64,000 nucleotides of DNA from Micromonospora siamensis (GCF_900090305.1 NZ_LT607751.1:2604001-2668000), one strand, 5' to 3'. Positions 1 to 10,558 are shown, counted from the first letter of the stretch. The notes: generated by a model not told the origin, from the sequence alone. Program-made: numbers and translations.

Positions 1-1567
1 TCACGTCGCCCCACGCGTTGTTGGTCAGCACCACCGTGACGTCGGCCGCCCCGGCCGCGGCCACCACCTCGGCGATGGTCTTCGCGTCCGGTGACCCGGT
101 CCACATCGGGGTGGCGACCAGCCCCTTGCCGGACAGCTGGGTGGCCAGCCCGGGGACGGCGTTGACGCCCCAGCCGGTGACCAGCACGTGGCGGCCGGAG
201 TTGGCCTTCAGTGGCAGTACCCCGGCCTGGTTGCGGAGCAGGGTGATCGAGCGGCGGGCGGCCTCGGCCATCACCGCCTGGTCGGCCGCGGTGCCGACCC
301 GCGAGTCCACCGCCTCGCTGGTGGTGTACGGGTCCTCGAAGAGCCCCAGCCCGGCCTTCATCCGCAGGATCCGGTACACGGACTGGTCGATCCGCTGCCG
401 GCTCAGCGCGCCGGTGCGGACCGCGGTGAGCACCGTGGCGATGGCGGCGGGCGGGTCGGTGGGGAGCAGCAGCTCGTCGTTGCCGGCCCGGATGGCGCCG
501 AGGATCACCTGCTCCTGGGAGTAGCTGGCGAGCGCGTCGGCGCGCAGCGCGTCGGTGACCACCACGCCGTCGTACCCGAGGGTGTCGCGCAGCAGGCCGG
601 TGATGATCGGCTTGGACAGCACGGCGGGCGTCCGGGTGGGATCCAGGGCGGGGACGACCACCGCCGTCGGCATGATCGACTTCACTCCGGCGGCGATCGC
701 CGCCCGGAACGGCGGGATGTCCGTCCGCATGATCTGCTCGCGGGTCTCGTTGACCACCGCGATCCCGGTGTCGGGGTTGGCCTCCGCGCTGCCCAGGCCC
801 GGGAAGTGCTTGGCGGTGGCGGCGATCCGGGTGCTCTGGTAGCCGGTGACGGCCGCCACCCCGAACGTCGAGACGGTCGCGGTGCGGTCGCTGAACGCCC
901 GCGTCCCGTCCGCGGTGTTGCGGGGGTTGGTGTTGACGTCGACCACCGGCGCGTGGTCCATGTTGATGCCCATCGCGCGCAGCTGCCGCCCGGTGGACGC
1001 GGCCGTCGAGAAGGCCAGGGCGGGCTCGAACGTCGCGCCGAGGGCCATGTTGCCCGGCGACACCGCCGTGGGCGGCGGCACCCGGGTGACGAATCCGCCC
1101 TCCTGGTCGGTGCTGATCTGCAGCGGTACGCCGTGGTCGACCGCGGCCGCGCGTTGCAGGCCGTTGGACAGCTGCGCGACCTGGTGGGGGTTGTTCATGT
1201 TGTTGGTGTTGGTGAAGTAGATGATGCCGCCGGGGCGGAACTTCCGTACCACCTCCGCGCCGTTGTGCACGTCGCTGCCGTAGAGCGCCTGGTTGGCGGC
1301 CACATCGGTGGCCCGGGTGGTGGTGGCGGTCTCGCCGAAGACCTCGAGGACGAACATCTGGCCGACCTTCTCCGCCAGGCTCATCCGGGCCATCGCCGCC
1401 CTCACCCGCTGGTCGGTGCGCTGCCCGGCGCCCGGGCCGTCGCCGTGCGGGTCGCTCACCGGACCCCCGCCCGACCAGGCGGAGCCGCCGGAGGCCAGCA
1501 GCACACCGCACGCGGCGACGAGCACGGCGGGCAGGCGTAGGGCGGATCTGGCTTTCCGCAAAGACAT
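1..1567 (-). CDS. Glycoside hydrolase family 3 lipoprotein (beta-N-acetylhexosaminidase/beta-glucosidase type), partial at C-terminus
   Basis: The 522 visible codons begin at ATG 1565-1567 and run off the left edge. The N-terminus is a signal sequence with a lipobox-like VAAC, so the protein is probably a surface lipoprotein. The family 3 TIM-barrel follows: KHFPG starts near residue 253 and the VVTDAL stretch places the likely nucleophile Asp at residue 339. The last visible residues belong to the alpha/beta sandwich (GH3 C-terminal) domain. In this family the enzyme removes terminal beta-linked sugars such as GlcNAc from cell-wall fragments, or glucose. The motif layout resembles NagZ-like secreted enzymes, but the specificity is inferred. 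The true C-terminus cannot be seen. Confidence 0.9.
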   Translation of the reverse strand, partial: MSLRKARSALRLPAVLVAACGVLLASGGSAWSGGGPVSDPHGDGPGAGQRTDQRVRAAMARMSLAEKVGQMFVLEVFGETATTTRATDVAANQALYGSDVHNGAEVVRKFRPGGIIYFTNTNNMNNPHQVAQLSNGLQRAAAVDHGVPLQISTDQEGGFVTRVPPPTAVSPGNMALGATFEPALAFSTAASTGRQLRAMGINMDHAPVVDVNTNPRNTADGTRAFSDRTATVSTFGVAAVTGYQSTRIAATAKHFPGLGSAEANPDTGIAVVNETREQIMRTDIPPFRAAIAAGVKSIMPTAVVVPALDPTRTPAVLSKPIITGLLRDTLGYDGVVVTDALRADALASYSQEQVILGAIRAGNDELLLPTDPPAAIATVLTAVRTGALSRQRIDQSVYRILRMKAGLGLFEDPYTTSEAVDSRVGTAADQAVMAEAARRSITLLRNQAGVLPLKANSGRHVLVTGWGVNAVPGLATQLSGKGLVATPMWTGSPDAKTIAEVVAAAGAADVTVVLTNNAWGDV

Positions 1568-1759
1568 CGTGTCGTCCCCTCCAGCGATCGGTGACCCCCG
1601 TCTTCGGAGTCCGCTTCCTCCGCATCCTGCCCGGAGAGACACGAATGCAATTCTTTGTCGCTTTCGAATTCACCCGGCCGGGAACGTTCTGCCGTCGGCA
1701 GATCTGCCCAGCGCGTACCGGGCCGGCGTCGACCGGGTCGGCCCGGCAGGCTGGACGCC

Positions 1760-2749
1760 ATGAGACTTCTGGTGCTGGGCGGGACCGGTTTCGTCGGCGG
1801 GGCCACGGTCGTCGAGGCGGTCCGCCGTGGCTGGGACGTCACGGTCTTCAACCGGGGCCGGCACGGGTCGACACCCGAGGGCGTACGCCGGCTGCGCGGT
1901 GACCGCCTCGCGCCCGGCGGCCTCGACGCGCTGGCCGGCGGCACCTGGGACCTGGCGGTCGACACCTGGGACGGCGCGCCCCGGGCGGTGCGCGACGCGG
2001 CGAAGGCGCTGGCCGGCTCGGTCGGTCACTACGGCTACGTCTCCAGCGGCTCCGTCTACGCCCCGCCCGCGCCGCCGGGCGTGGGCGAGGAGGTGCCGGT
2101 GGTCGAGTCGTCCGCCGACGCCGAGGACGGGGACTACGCGACGAACAAGGCCGGCGGGGAACTCGCCGCCGTCGAGGTCTTCGGGGACCGGGCGCTACTG
2201 GCCCGGGCCGGGCTGATCCTCGGGCCGGGGGAGGACATCGGCCGGCTGCCCTGGTGGCTGAACCGGATTGCCCGCGGCGGCCCGGTGCTGGCGCCCGGCC
2301 CGGCCGACCTGCCGGTGCAGTACGTCGACGTCCGCGACCTGGCCGCGTTCCTGCTCGACCAGGGCGCTGCCGGGATCGGCGGGCCGGTGAACGTGGTGAG
2401 CCGACCCGGTCACGCCACCATGGGTGAGCTGCTGGCCGCCTGTGTGACGGCCACCGGCTCCGCCGCCGAGCTGCGCTGGGTCGCGCCGGAGCGCATCCTC
2501 GCCGCCGGGGTGGAACCCTGGAACGACCTGCCGATCTGGATCCCGCCGGGGCACGAGTACCGCTGGTTGCAGGAGCGCGACGTGACGAGGGCGTACACGG
2601 CGGGTCTGACCTGCCGCCCGATCGCCGACACCGTCGCCGACACCTGGACCTGGCTGCGCCGGGTCGGCGCGGTGCCCCCACGCGCCGGCCGCCCCGCCCG
2701 CGCCCCGGTCGGCCTGGCCCCGGGACGCGAGGCCGCCCTGCTCACCTGA
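1760..2749 (+). CDS. NAD-dependent epimerase/dehydratase family protein (extended SDR)
   Basis: A 329-aa protein starting at ATG 1760. It opens with the Rossmann signature LVLGGTGFVGG and a following acidic/basic dinucleotide-binding strand, as in atypical extended SDRs that act on nucleotide sugars or bind NAD(P) as sensors. Residues YVSSGSVYAP and DYATNKAGGE sit where the catalytic Ser and YxxxK would be; here the motif reads YATNK, so Tyr and Lys are kept. The C-terminal half (WNDLPIWIPP) matches the putative reductase subgroup common in actinobacteria. The substrate is unknown. The gene stands alone, divergent from the GH3 gene, and ends before a strong hairpin shared with the convergent nitroreductase gene. 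Confidence 0.85.
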   Translation: MRLLVLGGTGFVGGATVVEAVRRGWDVTVFNRGRHGSTPEGVRRLRGDRLAPGGLDALAGGTWDLAVDTWDGAPRAVRDAAKALAGSVGHYGYVSSGSVYAPPAPPGVGEEVPVVESSADAEDGDYATNKAGGELAAVEVFGDRALLARAGLILGPGEDIGRLPWWLNRIARGGPVLAPGPADLPVQYVDVRDLAAFLLDQGAAGIGGPVNVVSRPGHATMGELLAACVTATGSAAELRWVAPERILAAGVEPWNDLPIWIPPGHEYRWLQERDVTRAYTAGLTCRPIADTVADTWTWLRRVGAVPPRAGRPARAPVGLAPGREAALLT

Positions 2750-2771
2750 GCCTGCGCCCTCAGCGCTCGGA

Positions 2772-2829
2772 CAACTTCAGGGAAGCTGCTGCCTCGACCG
2801 GATTCCAGGCAGCAGCTTCGCTGAAGTTG
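2772..2829. terminator. Bidirectional hairpin terminator
   Basis: Two 23-nt arms (2772-2794 and 2807-2829) pair with one mismatch around a 12-nt loop, between the convergent epimerase-like and nitroreductase genes. There is no T-run, which is usual for actinobacterial terminators. The pairing is seen directly; the terminator role is inferred from position. Confidence 0.75.
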
Positions 2830-2857
2830 CGGCTCATGGCGGCGGCACGGGCGTGGA

Positions 2858-3832
2858 TCAGGCGGGGACCACGGGGAGGTCGAGGACCTCGTCGACGGTG
2901 CGGCGCGGGGTGGGGCGGCCGGGCTGGCCGTAGCCGATCCGCATCACCATCTGCGGCGTCCCGAACCGGCCCAGTGACAGCCGTAGCGCCTCCCGGGCAC
3001 CGGGCACCTCGATCGGCTGGGACATCATCGACACGCCCAGCCCCGCATCGGTGGCGGTGAGCAGCACCCGCTGCAACGCCTGCCCCGCCACGATCTGGTC
3101 GGTGGCGGTGTTGCCGGCCGACCCGAGCACCGCGACGAGGGGCTCCGGCTCGAAGTCCCGCCCCGGCGCCCGGTTGCGGCCACCGAAGCCCCGGGCCGGC
3201 AGCAGATCCTGCGGCTCGCTCTGCGGGCCGCCCGCCGCGGCCGGCACCCCGTCCGGCGCCGGCCCGGAGCGGACCCACTCGGCCAGCTCCGCCCGGTAAC
3301 CGGGGTCGCGTTCCAGCACCCGGTTCGCGCTGCGGGCGATCTCGGCGAAGGCGTTGACCGCGCTCACCCCGATCAGCAGCTCCAGCCAGCACTGCTCCGC
3401 CCGGGCCGCCTCGCCGAGGCGCCAGCGGGCGTCGGCGGGCACCGGGTCGGGCCAGAACGGCGCCCGGTTGCTGAACCGGCGGGGGATCGCCGCGTGCAGG
3501 CTCTGCTCGGCGGGCGTCGGCCGGCGCGGCAGGTCCGGCACCAGCCGGGCGATCACGTCCGGCTCCGTCGGGTACGGCCGCAGCCGCACCGAGGCCGGGG
3601 TGCCCGCCACCGCGAGGGCCAGCCGCAGGTTGAACAGCGCCGCCCCGCAGGCGATACGGGTGCCCCAGCCGCTCGGGTCGGTCGCCGGCAGCCGACGGGC
3701 CGGGTCCACGGAGAGCTCGATCCCCTCGTCGCGCAGCCGGAACCGCCACGGCTGGCTGTTGTGCAGCGACGGCGCGCGGACGGCGTCGGTCACGGCGGCC
3801 CGCAGCTGCGCGACGGTGAAGCCGGTGTCCAT
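2858..3832 (-). CDS. Acg-family nitroreductase-like protein (dormancy regulon type)
   Basis: About 324 aa. Three in-frame ATG codons sit at 3830-3838 behind AAGGAG; the last (3830-3832) has the best spacing. The sequence carries the Acg/nitroreductase signature SLHNSQPWRF near the N-terminus, a GTRIACGAAL stretch and a C-terminal region ending in a VMRIGYGQP-like strand. In Mycobacterium tuberculosis this family (Acg and its paralogues) is induced by DosR under hypoxia or NO and is thought to bind FMN without classical nitroreductase activity. The gene is divergent from the DevR-type regulator, and two DosR-like boxes lie in the shared promoter. A second paralogue lies at 6469-7479. Its biochemical role is unproven. 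Confidence 0.85.
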   Translation of the reverse strand: MDTGFTVAQLRAAVTDAVRAPSLHNSQPWRFRLRDEGIELSVDPARRLPATDPSGWGTRIACGAALFNLRLALAVAGTPASVRLRPYPTEPDVIARLVPDLPRRPTPAEQSLHAAIPRRFSNRAPFWPDPVPADARWRLGEAARAEQCWLELLIGVSAVNAFAEIARSANRVLERDPGYRAELAEWVRSGPAPDGVPAAAGGPQSEPQDLLPARGFGGRNRAPGRDFEPEPLVAVLGSAGNTATDQIVAGQALQRVLLTATDAGLGVSMMSQPIEVPGAREALRLSLGRFGTPQMVMRIGYGQPGRPTPRRTVDEVLDLPVVPA

Positions 3833-3869
3833 CATCATGCTCCTTCCGTGGCAGGTCGTGCCGCCCCCC

Positions 3870-3882
3870 GGTTGGTCCAACC
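3870..3882. promoter_or_regulatory. Short palindrome in the divergent promoter
   Basis: GGTTGGTCCAACC is a perfect inverted repeat (6-bp arms, 1-nt centre) 38 nt upstream of the nitroreductase start. It is seen directly; no binding protein is known. Confidence 0.35.
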
Positions 3883-3914
3883 CCACGGTGCGCCAGGGGA
3901 CGCGCCCCCGGGCA

Positions 3915-3928
3915 GGGCCGGACGTCCC
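3915..3928 (-). promoter_or_regulatory. DosR/OsdR-like box, nitroreductase-proximal
   Basis: The minus strand reads GGGACGTCCGGCCC, fitting GGGNCNNNNGNCCC, the core of the DosR/DevR palindrome. It lies about 83 nt upstream of the first nitroreductase start. Binding by the regulator at 4019-4660 is an inference. Confidence 0.55.
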
Positions 3929-3969
3929 GACCAGCCGGGCACCCCTTCCCGCCCCGGCGCGCCCCGGAC

Positions 3970-3983
3970 GGGACCTTCGGCCC
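3970..3983 (+). promoter_or_regulatory. DosR/OsdR-like box, regulator-proximal
   Basis: GGGACCTTCGGCCC lies 35 nt upstream of the response-regulator ATG and fits GGGNCNNNNGNCCC. Its half-sites recur at 7602-7615 and, inverted, at 14353-14366. Autoregulation of the response regulator is inferred. Confidence 0.6.
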
Positions 3984-4018
3984 GTGCACCGGCCGGCCCG
4001 ACCGGGTAGAAACGAGGG

Positions 4019-4660
4019 ATGATCCGGGTGTTCCTGCTCGACGACCACGAGGTCGTCCGTCGTGGCCTTGCCGACCTGCTCACCAGCAGCGGCGACATCG
4101 AGGTGGTCGGCGAGTCCGGCTCCGCGCAGGAGGCCGCCCGCCGGATCCCCGCGCTCCGCCCCGACGTGGCGATCCTGGACGCCCGGCTGCCCGACGGCAA
4201 CGGCATCGACGTCTGCCGGGACATCCGCGCCGTGGACTCCTCGATCAAGGGCCTCATCCTCACCTCGTACGAGGACGACGAGGCGCTCTTCGCGGCGATC
4301 ATGGCCGGCGCCGCCGGTTACGTGCTCAAACAGATCCGCGGCACCGACCTGGTCGACGCGGTCCGCCGGGTGGCGGCCGGGCAGTCCCTGCTCGACCCGG
4401 CGATCACCACCCGCGTCCTGGAACGCATCCGCAGCGGCGTCGAGCAGCCACGCGAGCTGAAGACCCTCACCGAGCAGGAACGACGGATCCTGGAGTACGT
4501 CGCCGAGGGGCTGACCAACCGGGAGATCGCCGGCAAGATGTTCCTCGCCGAGAAGACCGTGAAGAACTACGTCTCCAGTGTGCTGGCCAAGCTGGGCCTG
4601 GAACGGCGTACCCAGGCCGCGGTGCTGGCCACCCGACTGCTCGGCAAGTCCTCCCACTGA
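4019..4660 (+). CDS. DevR/DosR-type LuxR-family response regulator (OsdR-like)
   Basis: A 213-aa NarL/LuxR-type regulator starting at ATG 4019. The receiver has the acidic pair D8/D9, phospho-acceptor D54 in AILDARLPDG, a switch Ser/Thr near residue 82 and K104. The C-terminal HTH reads LTEQERRILEYVAEGLTNRE followed by KTVKNYVS and LAKLG-ERRTQAAV, almost the DNA-recognition helix of mycobacterial DosR (Lys and Asn contact DNA there). The cognate kinase is most likely the double-GAF protein at 4701-6428, convergent with it. The role inferred is control of a hypoxia, redox or NO dormancy-like regulon, with boxes upstream of this gene, both nitroreductases, the metal ATPase and phosphoketolase. 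Confidence 0.92.
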   Translation: MIRVFLLDDHEVVRRGLADLLTSSGDIEVVGESGSAQEAARRIPALRPDVAILDARLPDGNGIDVCRDIRAVDSSIKGLILTSYEDDEALFAAIMAGAAGYVLKQIRGTDLVDAVRRVAAGQSLLDPAITTRVLERIRSGVEQPRELKTLTEQERRILEYVAEGLTNREIAGKMFLAEKTVKNYVSSVLAKLGLERRTQAAVLATRLLGKSSH

Positions 4661-4700
4661 GGCTGGTCCGCCAACCGGGCGGGCCGAGCCGGCGGGCGGC

Positions 4701-6437
<1,737 letters not shown>

Positions 6438-6468
6438 CTAGCGCCGTAGCCCGGCCGGCACGAGCCCG

Positions 6469-7479
6469 CTACCGCTGCCGGCCGTCGACCGCCGAGGTGT
6501 CCACCACCTGCTCGGTGGGGAGCCGCGGGGTGTGCGCCGGGCCGGCGTGCGCCGGGTCGGCGATCCCCAGGCGGAGCACCAGGAACGGGTAGCCCATCCC
6601 GGCCAGCACGCCGCGCAGCGTCTGCCGGGTGCCCTCGACCTCCACGACGCCGCTGAGCGGCACCATCGACACCCCGAGCCGGGTGGCGGTCAGCCAGGCG
6701 GCGGAGAGCGCCTCACCGGCCCGCAGCCAGCTGTCGGGCTCGTCCTCGTCGCCGTAGAGCAGCGCGTACACGGCCGCCCGGTCGTGGCCGGGGCCGATCG
6801 GCAGGGTGCCGGGGCGGCCGAAGTCCCGACCCGGCACGGTGGTCTGCGGCGCCTGCTCGGGCAGCACCTCCGGCGGCAGTCCGGTGCCGGTGCCGGCGCG
6901 GCTGGTCCAGTACGCCAACTCCTCGCGCAGCTGCGGGTCCTCCGCCTCGACGCTGCCGGCGTGGGAGGCCGCGGCGGCCAGCTCCATCACCTGGTCGGAG
7001 TCGAGGATCTGCAACCGGGCGCCCTCGGCGGTGGCGGCGCGGGTGATCTCACCGATCGCGGCGGTGGGCACCTGCTCGTCGCTGACCGGCCGACGGTCGG
7101 TGTGCCGGACCTGCATGCACTGCACCAGGTGCATGGCCTGCGGGTCGGCGCCCGGGTGCCGCATGCTGGTCAGCCGGGCGAGCAGCTCCGGGTCGCCCGG
7201 GTCGGGCAGCCGCTCCACCACCGGCACCCAGCCCTCGGCGGCCAGCGCCACCCGGGCGTGGTGCAGCGCGGCTCCACAGCTGAGCGCCAGCAGCCGCCCC
7301 TGCGGGTCGGTGGCGCTCAGCTGCCGGGCCCGGGCCATCCGCAGCTCCAGCGCGTCGGGCAGCACCCGCCAGCTCCAGGGTTGCGTGTTGTGCACCGAGG
7401 GGGCGTGCCCGGCCATCGCCGCGGCCTCCGCGAGCGCGGTGGTCAGCGGGCGGTCCGTAGCCGGCGTCTCGTGGCTCAT
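6469..7479 (-). CDS. Second Acg-family nitroreductase-like protein
   Basis: A 336-aa paralogue of the protein at 2858-3832, starting at ATG 7477-7479 with GGAAAGG upstream. It has the matching SVHNTQPWSW motif, a LLALSCGAAL segment and C-terminal VLRLGIADP. The middle keeps the QVRHTDRRPV stretch typical of this family. Family knowledge: DosR/OsdR-controlled, possibly flavin-sequestering proteins made in hypoxia. It is transcribed away from the ATPase-hemerythrin gene, with a DosR-like box between them, so the two are probably co-induced. It ends 40 nt from the start of the sensor kinase gene on the same strand, so readthrough into the kinase is possible. Confidence 0.85.
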   Translation of the reverse strand: MSHETPATDRPLTTALAEAAAMAGHAPSVHNTQPWSWRVLPDALELRMARARQLSATDPQGRLLALSCGAALHHARVALAAEGWVPVVERLPDPGDPELLARLTSMRHPGADPQAMHLVQCMQVRHTDRRPVSDEQVPTAAIGEITRAATAEGARLQILDSDQVMELAAAASHAGSVEAEDPQLREELAYWTSRAGTGTGLPPEVLPEQAPQTTVPGRDFGRPGTLPIGPGHDRAAVYALLYGDEDEPDSWLRAGEALSAAWLTATRLGVSMVPLSGVVEVEGTRQTLRGVLAGMGYPFLVLRLGIADPAHAGPAHTPRLPTEQVVDTSAVDGRQR

Positions 7480-7601
7480 CGTCACGACCTTTCCGTGTTC
7501 GTCCCCATCGTGCCCCACCCGGATGCCGCCGCGGGCGGGGATGCCGCTCCATCCTCTGGCATGCCCCGTCCGGCCGCACGGTACGCACGCCCCGGCCCAC
7601 C

Positions 7602-7615
7602 GGGCCCTTCGGCCC
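7602..7615 (+). promoter_or_regulatory. DosR/OsdR-like box between nitroreductase and metal ATPase
   Basis: GGGCCCTTCGGCCC fits GGGNCNNNNGNCCC and lies 122 nt from the nitroreductase ATG and 56 nt before the proposed GTG of the ATPase. If the ATPase began at the in-frame ATG 7561 the box would fall inside the gene, an argument for the later start. Confidence 0.55.
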
Positions 7616-7671
7616 GCCGGAATACCCGGGTTGCCCTGTCCGACGCGCTCCAGCACTGGGACGATCCGCAG

Positions 7672-10215
7672 GTGGGAACCGAACCGCGGGAGTGCCTGCC
7701 GGAGCGGCCGGTCGGCCGTCGGCGGCTCAGCCGGCTTCGTCGCCGGTTCGGCGGGTCCGACGACGCGCGGCGGCCCGGCGCCGTCGAATGGGCGCCGCTG
7801 ATCCTGCTCACCGTGGCCGCGCTCGCCGGCGCGGCGCTGTGGCTGGCCGGGCTGCGCGGCGCCGCCGACCTGGTCTGGGCCGCGGTCACCCTGGTCGCCC
7901 TGCTCCCCGCCACCTGGGCGGTGCTCCGCCAGATGTGGCAGCGCCAGTTCGGGGTGGACGTGATCGCCGTGCTGGCGCTGGCCGGCGCGCTGGTCGTCCG
8001 GGAGTACCTGGCCGGCGCGGTGATCGCGGTGATGGTGGCGACCGGACGGTCGCTGGAGACGTACGCCCAGCGTCGGGCCACCCGTGACCTGCGGGCCCTG
8101 CTGGAGCGGGCACCGCGGCAGGCCCGCCGGCGTACCGCCGACGGCGGGATCGAGGTGGTGCCGCTGGACCGGGTCGCGGTCGGCGACCGCCTGGTGGTCG
8201 GCCCCGGTGACGTGGTGCCGGTCGACGGGACCGTGGAGGAGCCGGCCACCCTGGACGAGTCGGTGGTGACCGGCGAGTCGCAGCTGGTGAGCCGGGCGGC
8301 GGGGGAGCCGGTGGCCAGCGGCGTGGTCAACGCCGGCGCCGGCTTCGGACTGCGCGCGGTGCGTGGCGCGGCCGAGAGCACGTACGCCGGCATCGTCCGG
8401 CTGGCCGAGGAGGCGACGGCCCGCAAGGCCCCGATGGTCCGGATGGCCGACAAGTACGCCGCCGCGTTCGTGCCGTTCACCCTGGCGCTGGCCGGCCTGG
8501 CCTGGCTGCTGACCGGGCAGTTCGTCCGGGCGGTGGCGGTGCTGGTGGTGGCCACCCCCTGCCCGCTGCTGCTGGCCACGCCCATCGCGATCGTCTCCGG
8601 GCTGTCCCGGGTGGCCCGGCGTGGGGTGCTGGTACGCGACGGTGGCTCGCTGGAGCTGCTCGGCCGGGCCCGGACGCTGATGATGGACAAGACCGGCACC
8701 CTCACCGCTGGCCGGCCGCGCGCCGCGGAGACCGTGGTGCCTCCCGGCGGTGACCGGGACGAGGTGCTGCGGCTGGCCGCCTCGGTGGAGCAGCTCAGCC
8801 CGCACGTGCTCGCCGCCGCACTGGTCCGGCAGGCCCGCGAGCAGGGGCTGCGGCTGGGTGAGCCGACCGACGTGACCGAGGAGCCGGGCCGGGGCGTACG
8901 CGGGCGGGTGGACGGCCGGGTGGTCGAGGTCGGGCAGTTCTCCGGTGACCTGCCGGAGTGGGCCGACCGGGCCCGGCGCCGGGCCGAGACGGCCGGTCTG
9001 TCCACGGTCTGGGTCAGCGGCGAGCAGGGGCCGCTCGGTGCGATCCTGCTGGAGGACCCGGTCCGCCCGGACGCCCGCCGCACGGTGCGCCGGCTGCGCG
9101 AGGCGGGACTCGATCGCCTGGTCATGGTCACCGGGGACCGTCCCCGTACGGCCGAGCAGGTGGCCCAGGCGGTCGGCGTGGACGACGTGGTGGCGCAGTG
9201 CTCGCCGGAGCAGAAGGTGGCGCGGGTCCGGGACGAGTCGGGCCGGGCGGTGACCGTGATGGTCGGCGACGGGGTGAACGACGCGCCCGCGCTCGCCGAG
9301 GCGCACGTCGGGGTGGCGATGGGCGCCACCGGCGCGACCGCCTCGGCGGACGTGGCCGACGCGGTGCTCACCGTCGACCGGCTGGACCGGCTCGCCGACG
9401 CCGTGGAGATCGCCCGGTACGCCCGCCGCATCGCCGTCCAGTCCGCCACCGTCGGGATGGGCCTGGCGGTGGTGGCGATGGTGGTCGCGGCCGCCGGTGG
9501 GCTGCCCCCGGTGGCCGGCGCCTTCCTTCAGGAGGGCATCGACGTGCTGGTCATCCTCAACGCGCTGCGGGCGTTGGGCGGTGGCCTGAGCCGGCGTGAC
9601 GTGCCTCCGGCCACCCGGGACATGCTCGACCGGTACGCCGGCCAGCACGGCCCGGTGCGGGAGGTGCTGGCCCGGCTGCGGGACACCGCGGACCTGGTGG
9701 CCACCCGTCCGGACGACCCGGAGTGCCTGCCGGCGCTGCGCGAGGTGCACCATCGCCTCACCGAGCAGGTGCTGCCGCACGAGGCCGCCGAGGAACGTCA
9801 GCTCTATCCGGCGCTGGCCGAGCCGCTGGGCAGCGCGGAGGCCACCTCGACGATGAGCCGGGGTCACGTGGAGATCAGCCGCCTGGTCGACCGGATCGGT
9901 GGCCACCTGGCCGACCACCCTGGCGAGGCTGCTCCTTCGGGCGAGGCTGCTCCGTCGGGTGAGGTGGCGCGGGCGGGTGAGGCCGGCCGGCCCGGCGAGG
10001 CGGCGCGGCCTGGTGGGGCGGGCCGGTCGGGGGCGGTGGCGCGGCCGGGCGAGGCGGACCGGTCGGGTGCCGACGGCCGGCTGCGGCCGGAGGAGGTGCC
10101 TGACCTGCTGGCCGCCCTCTACGGGCTGGACGCGGTGCTGCGCCTGCACCTGGCGCAGGAGGAGGAAGACTACTTTTCGCTCAGCCCTTCCGACGGCGGC
10201 GACCCCGCCCGCTGA
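7672..10215 (+). CDS. P1B-like P-type cation ATPase fused to a C-terminal hemerythrin (HHE) domain
   Basis: About 847 aa from GTG 7672; an in-frame ATG at 7561 is the alternative. The ATPase part has the TGES actuator motif (about 200), intramembrane TPCPLLLATP (Cys297), phosphorylation site DKTGT (Asp339) and GDGVNDAPAL hinge, as in heavy-metal pumps. No N-terminal CxxC metal-binding domain is present. After the last membrane segments (about residue 645) comes a hemerythrin-like four-helix region with EVHHRL, LPHEAAEE, SRGHVEI and LRLHLAQEEE, the His/Glu set of a di-iron site. A low-complexity Gly/Glu/Ala/Pro insert (about 752-805) splits helices 3 and 4. Which metal is moved, and whether the di-iron domain senses oxygen or NO, is inference. 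In mycobacteria the DosR regulon also contains a P-type ATPase (CtpF). Confidence 0.88.
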   Translation: MGTEPRECLPERPVGRRRLSRLRRRFGGSDDARRPGAVEWAPLILLTVAALAGAALWLAGLRGAADLVWAAVTLVALLPATWAVLRQMWQRQFGVDVIAVLALAGALVVREYLAGAVIAVMVATGRSLETYAQRRATRDLRALLERAPRQARRRTADGGIEVVPLDRVAVGDRLVVGPGDVVPVDGTVEEPATLDESVVTGESQLVSRAAGEPVASGVVNAGAGFGLRAVRGAAESTYAGIVRLAEEATARKAPMVRMADKYAAAFVPFTLALAGLAWLLTGQFVRAVAVLVVATPCPLLLATPIAIVSGLSRVARRGVLVRDGGSLELLGRARTLMMDKTGTLTAGRPRAAETVVPPGGDRDEVLRLAASVEQLSPHVLAAALVRQAREQGLRLGEPTDVTEEPGRGVRGRVDGRVVEVGQFSGDLPEWADRARRRAETAGLSTVWVSGEQGPLGAILLEDPVRPDARRTVRRLREAGLDRLVMVTGDRPRTAEQVAQAVGVDDVVAQCSPEQKVARVRDESGRAVTVMVGDGVNDAPALAEAHVGVAMGATGATASADVADAVLTVDRLDRLADAVEIARYARRIAVQSATVGMGLAVVAMVVAAAGGLPPVAGAFLQEGIDVLVILNALRALGGGLSRRDVPPATRDMLDRYAGQHGPVREVLARLRDTADLVATRPDDPECLPALREVHHRLTEQVLPHEAAEERQLYPALAEPLGSAEATSTMSRGHVEISRLVDRIGGHLADHPGEAAPSGEAAPSGEVARAGEAGRPGEAARPGGAGRSGAVARPGEADRSGADGRLRPEEVPDLLAALYGLDAVLRLHLAQEEEDYFSLSPSDGGDPAR

Positions 10216-10275
10216 TCCCTCGCCGGTCGGCGTCGTGTCCGGCGATTGAGCCCTTCCCGGCCGGCGCCAGACGTG

Positions 10276-10357
10276 GTGTCGGACCTCGGTTCCGGGCCGG
10301 TGCCCGGCGCAGTGTCGGACCGTGACGTCGGGCTTGCGCCCGGCGCAGTGTCGGACC
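10276..10357. repeat. Imperfect 36-nt tandem repeat, three copies
   Basis: GTGTCGGACC recurs at 10276, 10312 and 10348, exactly 36 nt apart, with CCCGGCGCA or similar before it. The stretch 10216-11001 between the ATPase-hemerythrin and stress-protein genes has no convincing gene; it holds this array, a hairpin at 10559-10606 and short-period repeats at 10660-10860. Confidence 0.6.
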
Positions 10358-10558
10358 CCTGGGAGAGTCAGTGCCCTCCGAAGTCGCGGATCTTCACCGG
10401 GGCCACCACCTCGCCCGGCCACCGACGGGCAGGCGCCCGGCGCGACGCCCGGATCGTCACCAGCCCTTCGGCTCGATCGGAGGCGAGCAGCCGGGCCTGA
10501 TCAGGAATCGGTCGTGCCCATCCCGGGCGGGTCGCCGGATGGAGGCGGATCCGCAGAC

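Noticed and set aside
188..1540. Open frame opposite the GH3 gene
   Set aside because: Gly/Arg/Val-rich and motif-free, while the minus strand encodes a clear GH3 enzyme.
6469..10422. Very long open frame antisense to the ATPase and beyond
   Set aside because: It is rich in Arg, Gly, Pro and His with no domain pattern. It arises because GC-rich codons leave few stops on the other strand; the known genes explain the DNA.
10246..10500. Possible 84-aa protein with VSD repeats
   Set aside because: The 12-residue period is a by-product of the 36-nt DNA repeat; there is no ribosome site and no support downstream.
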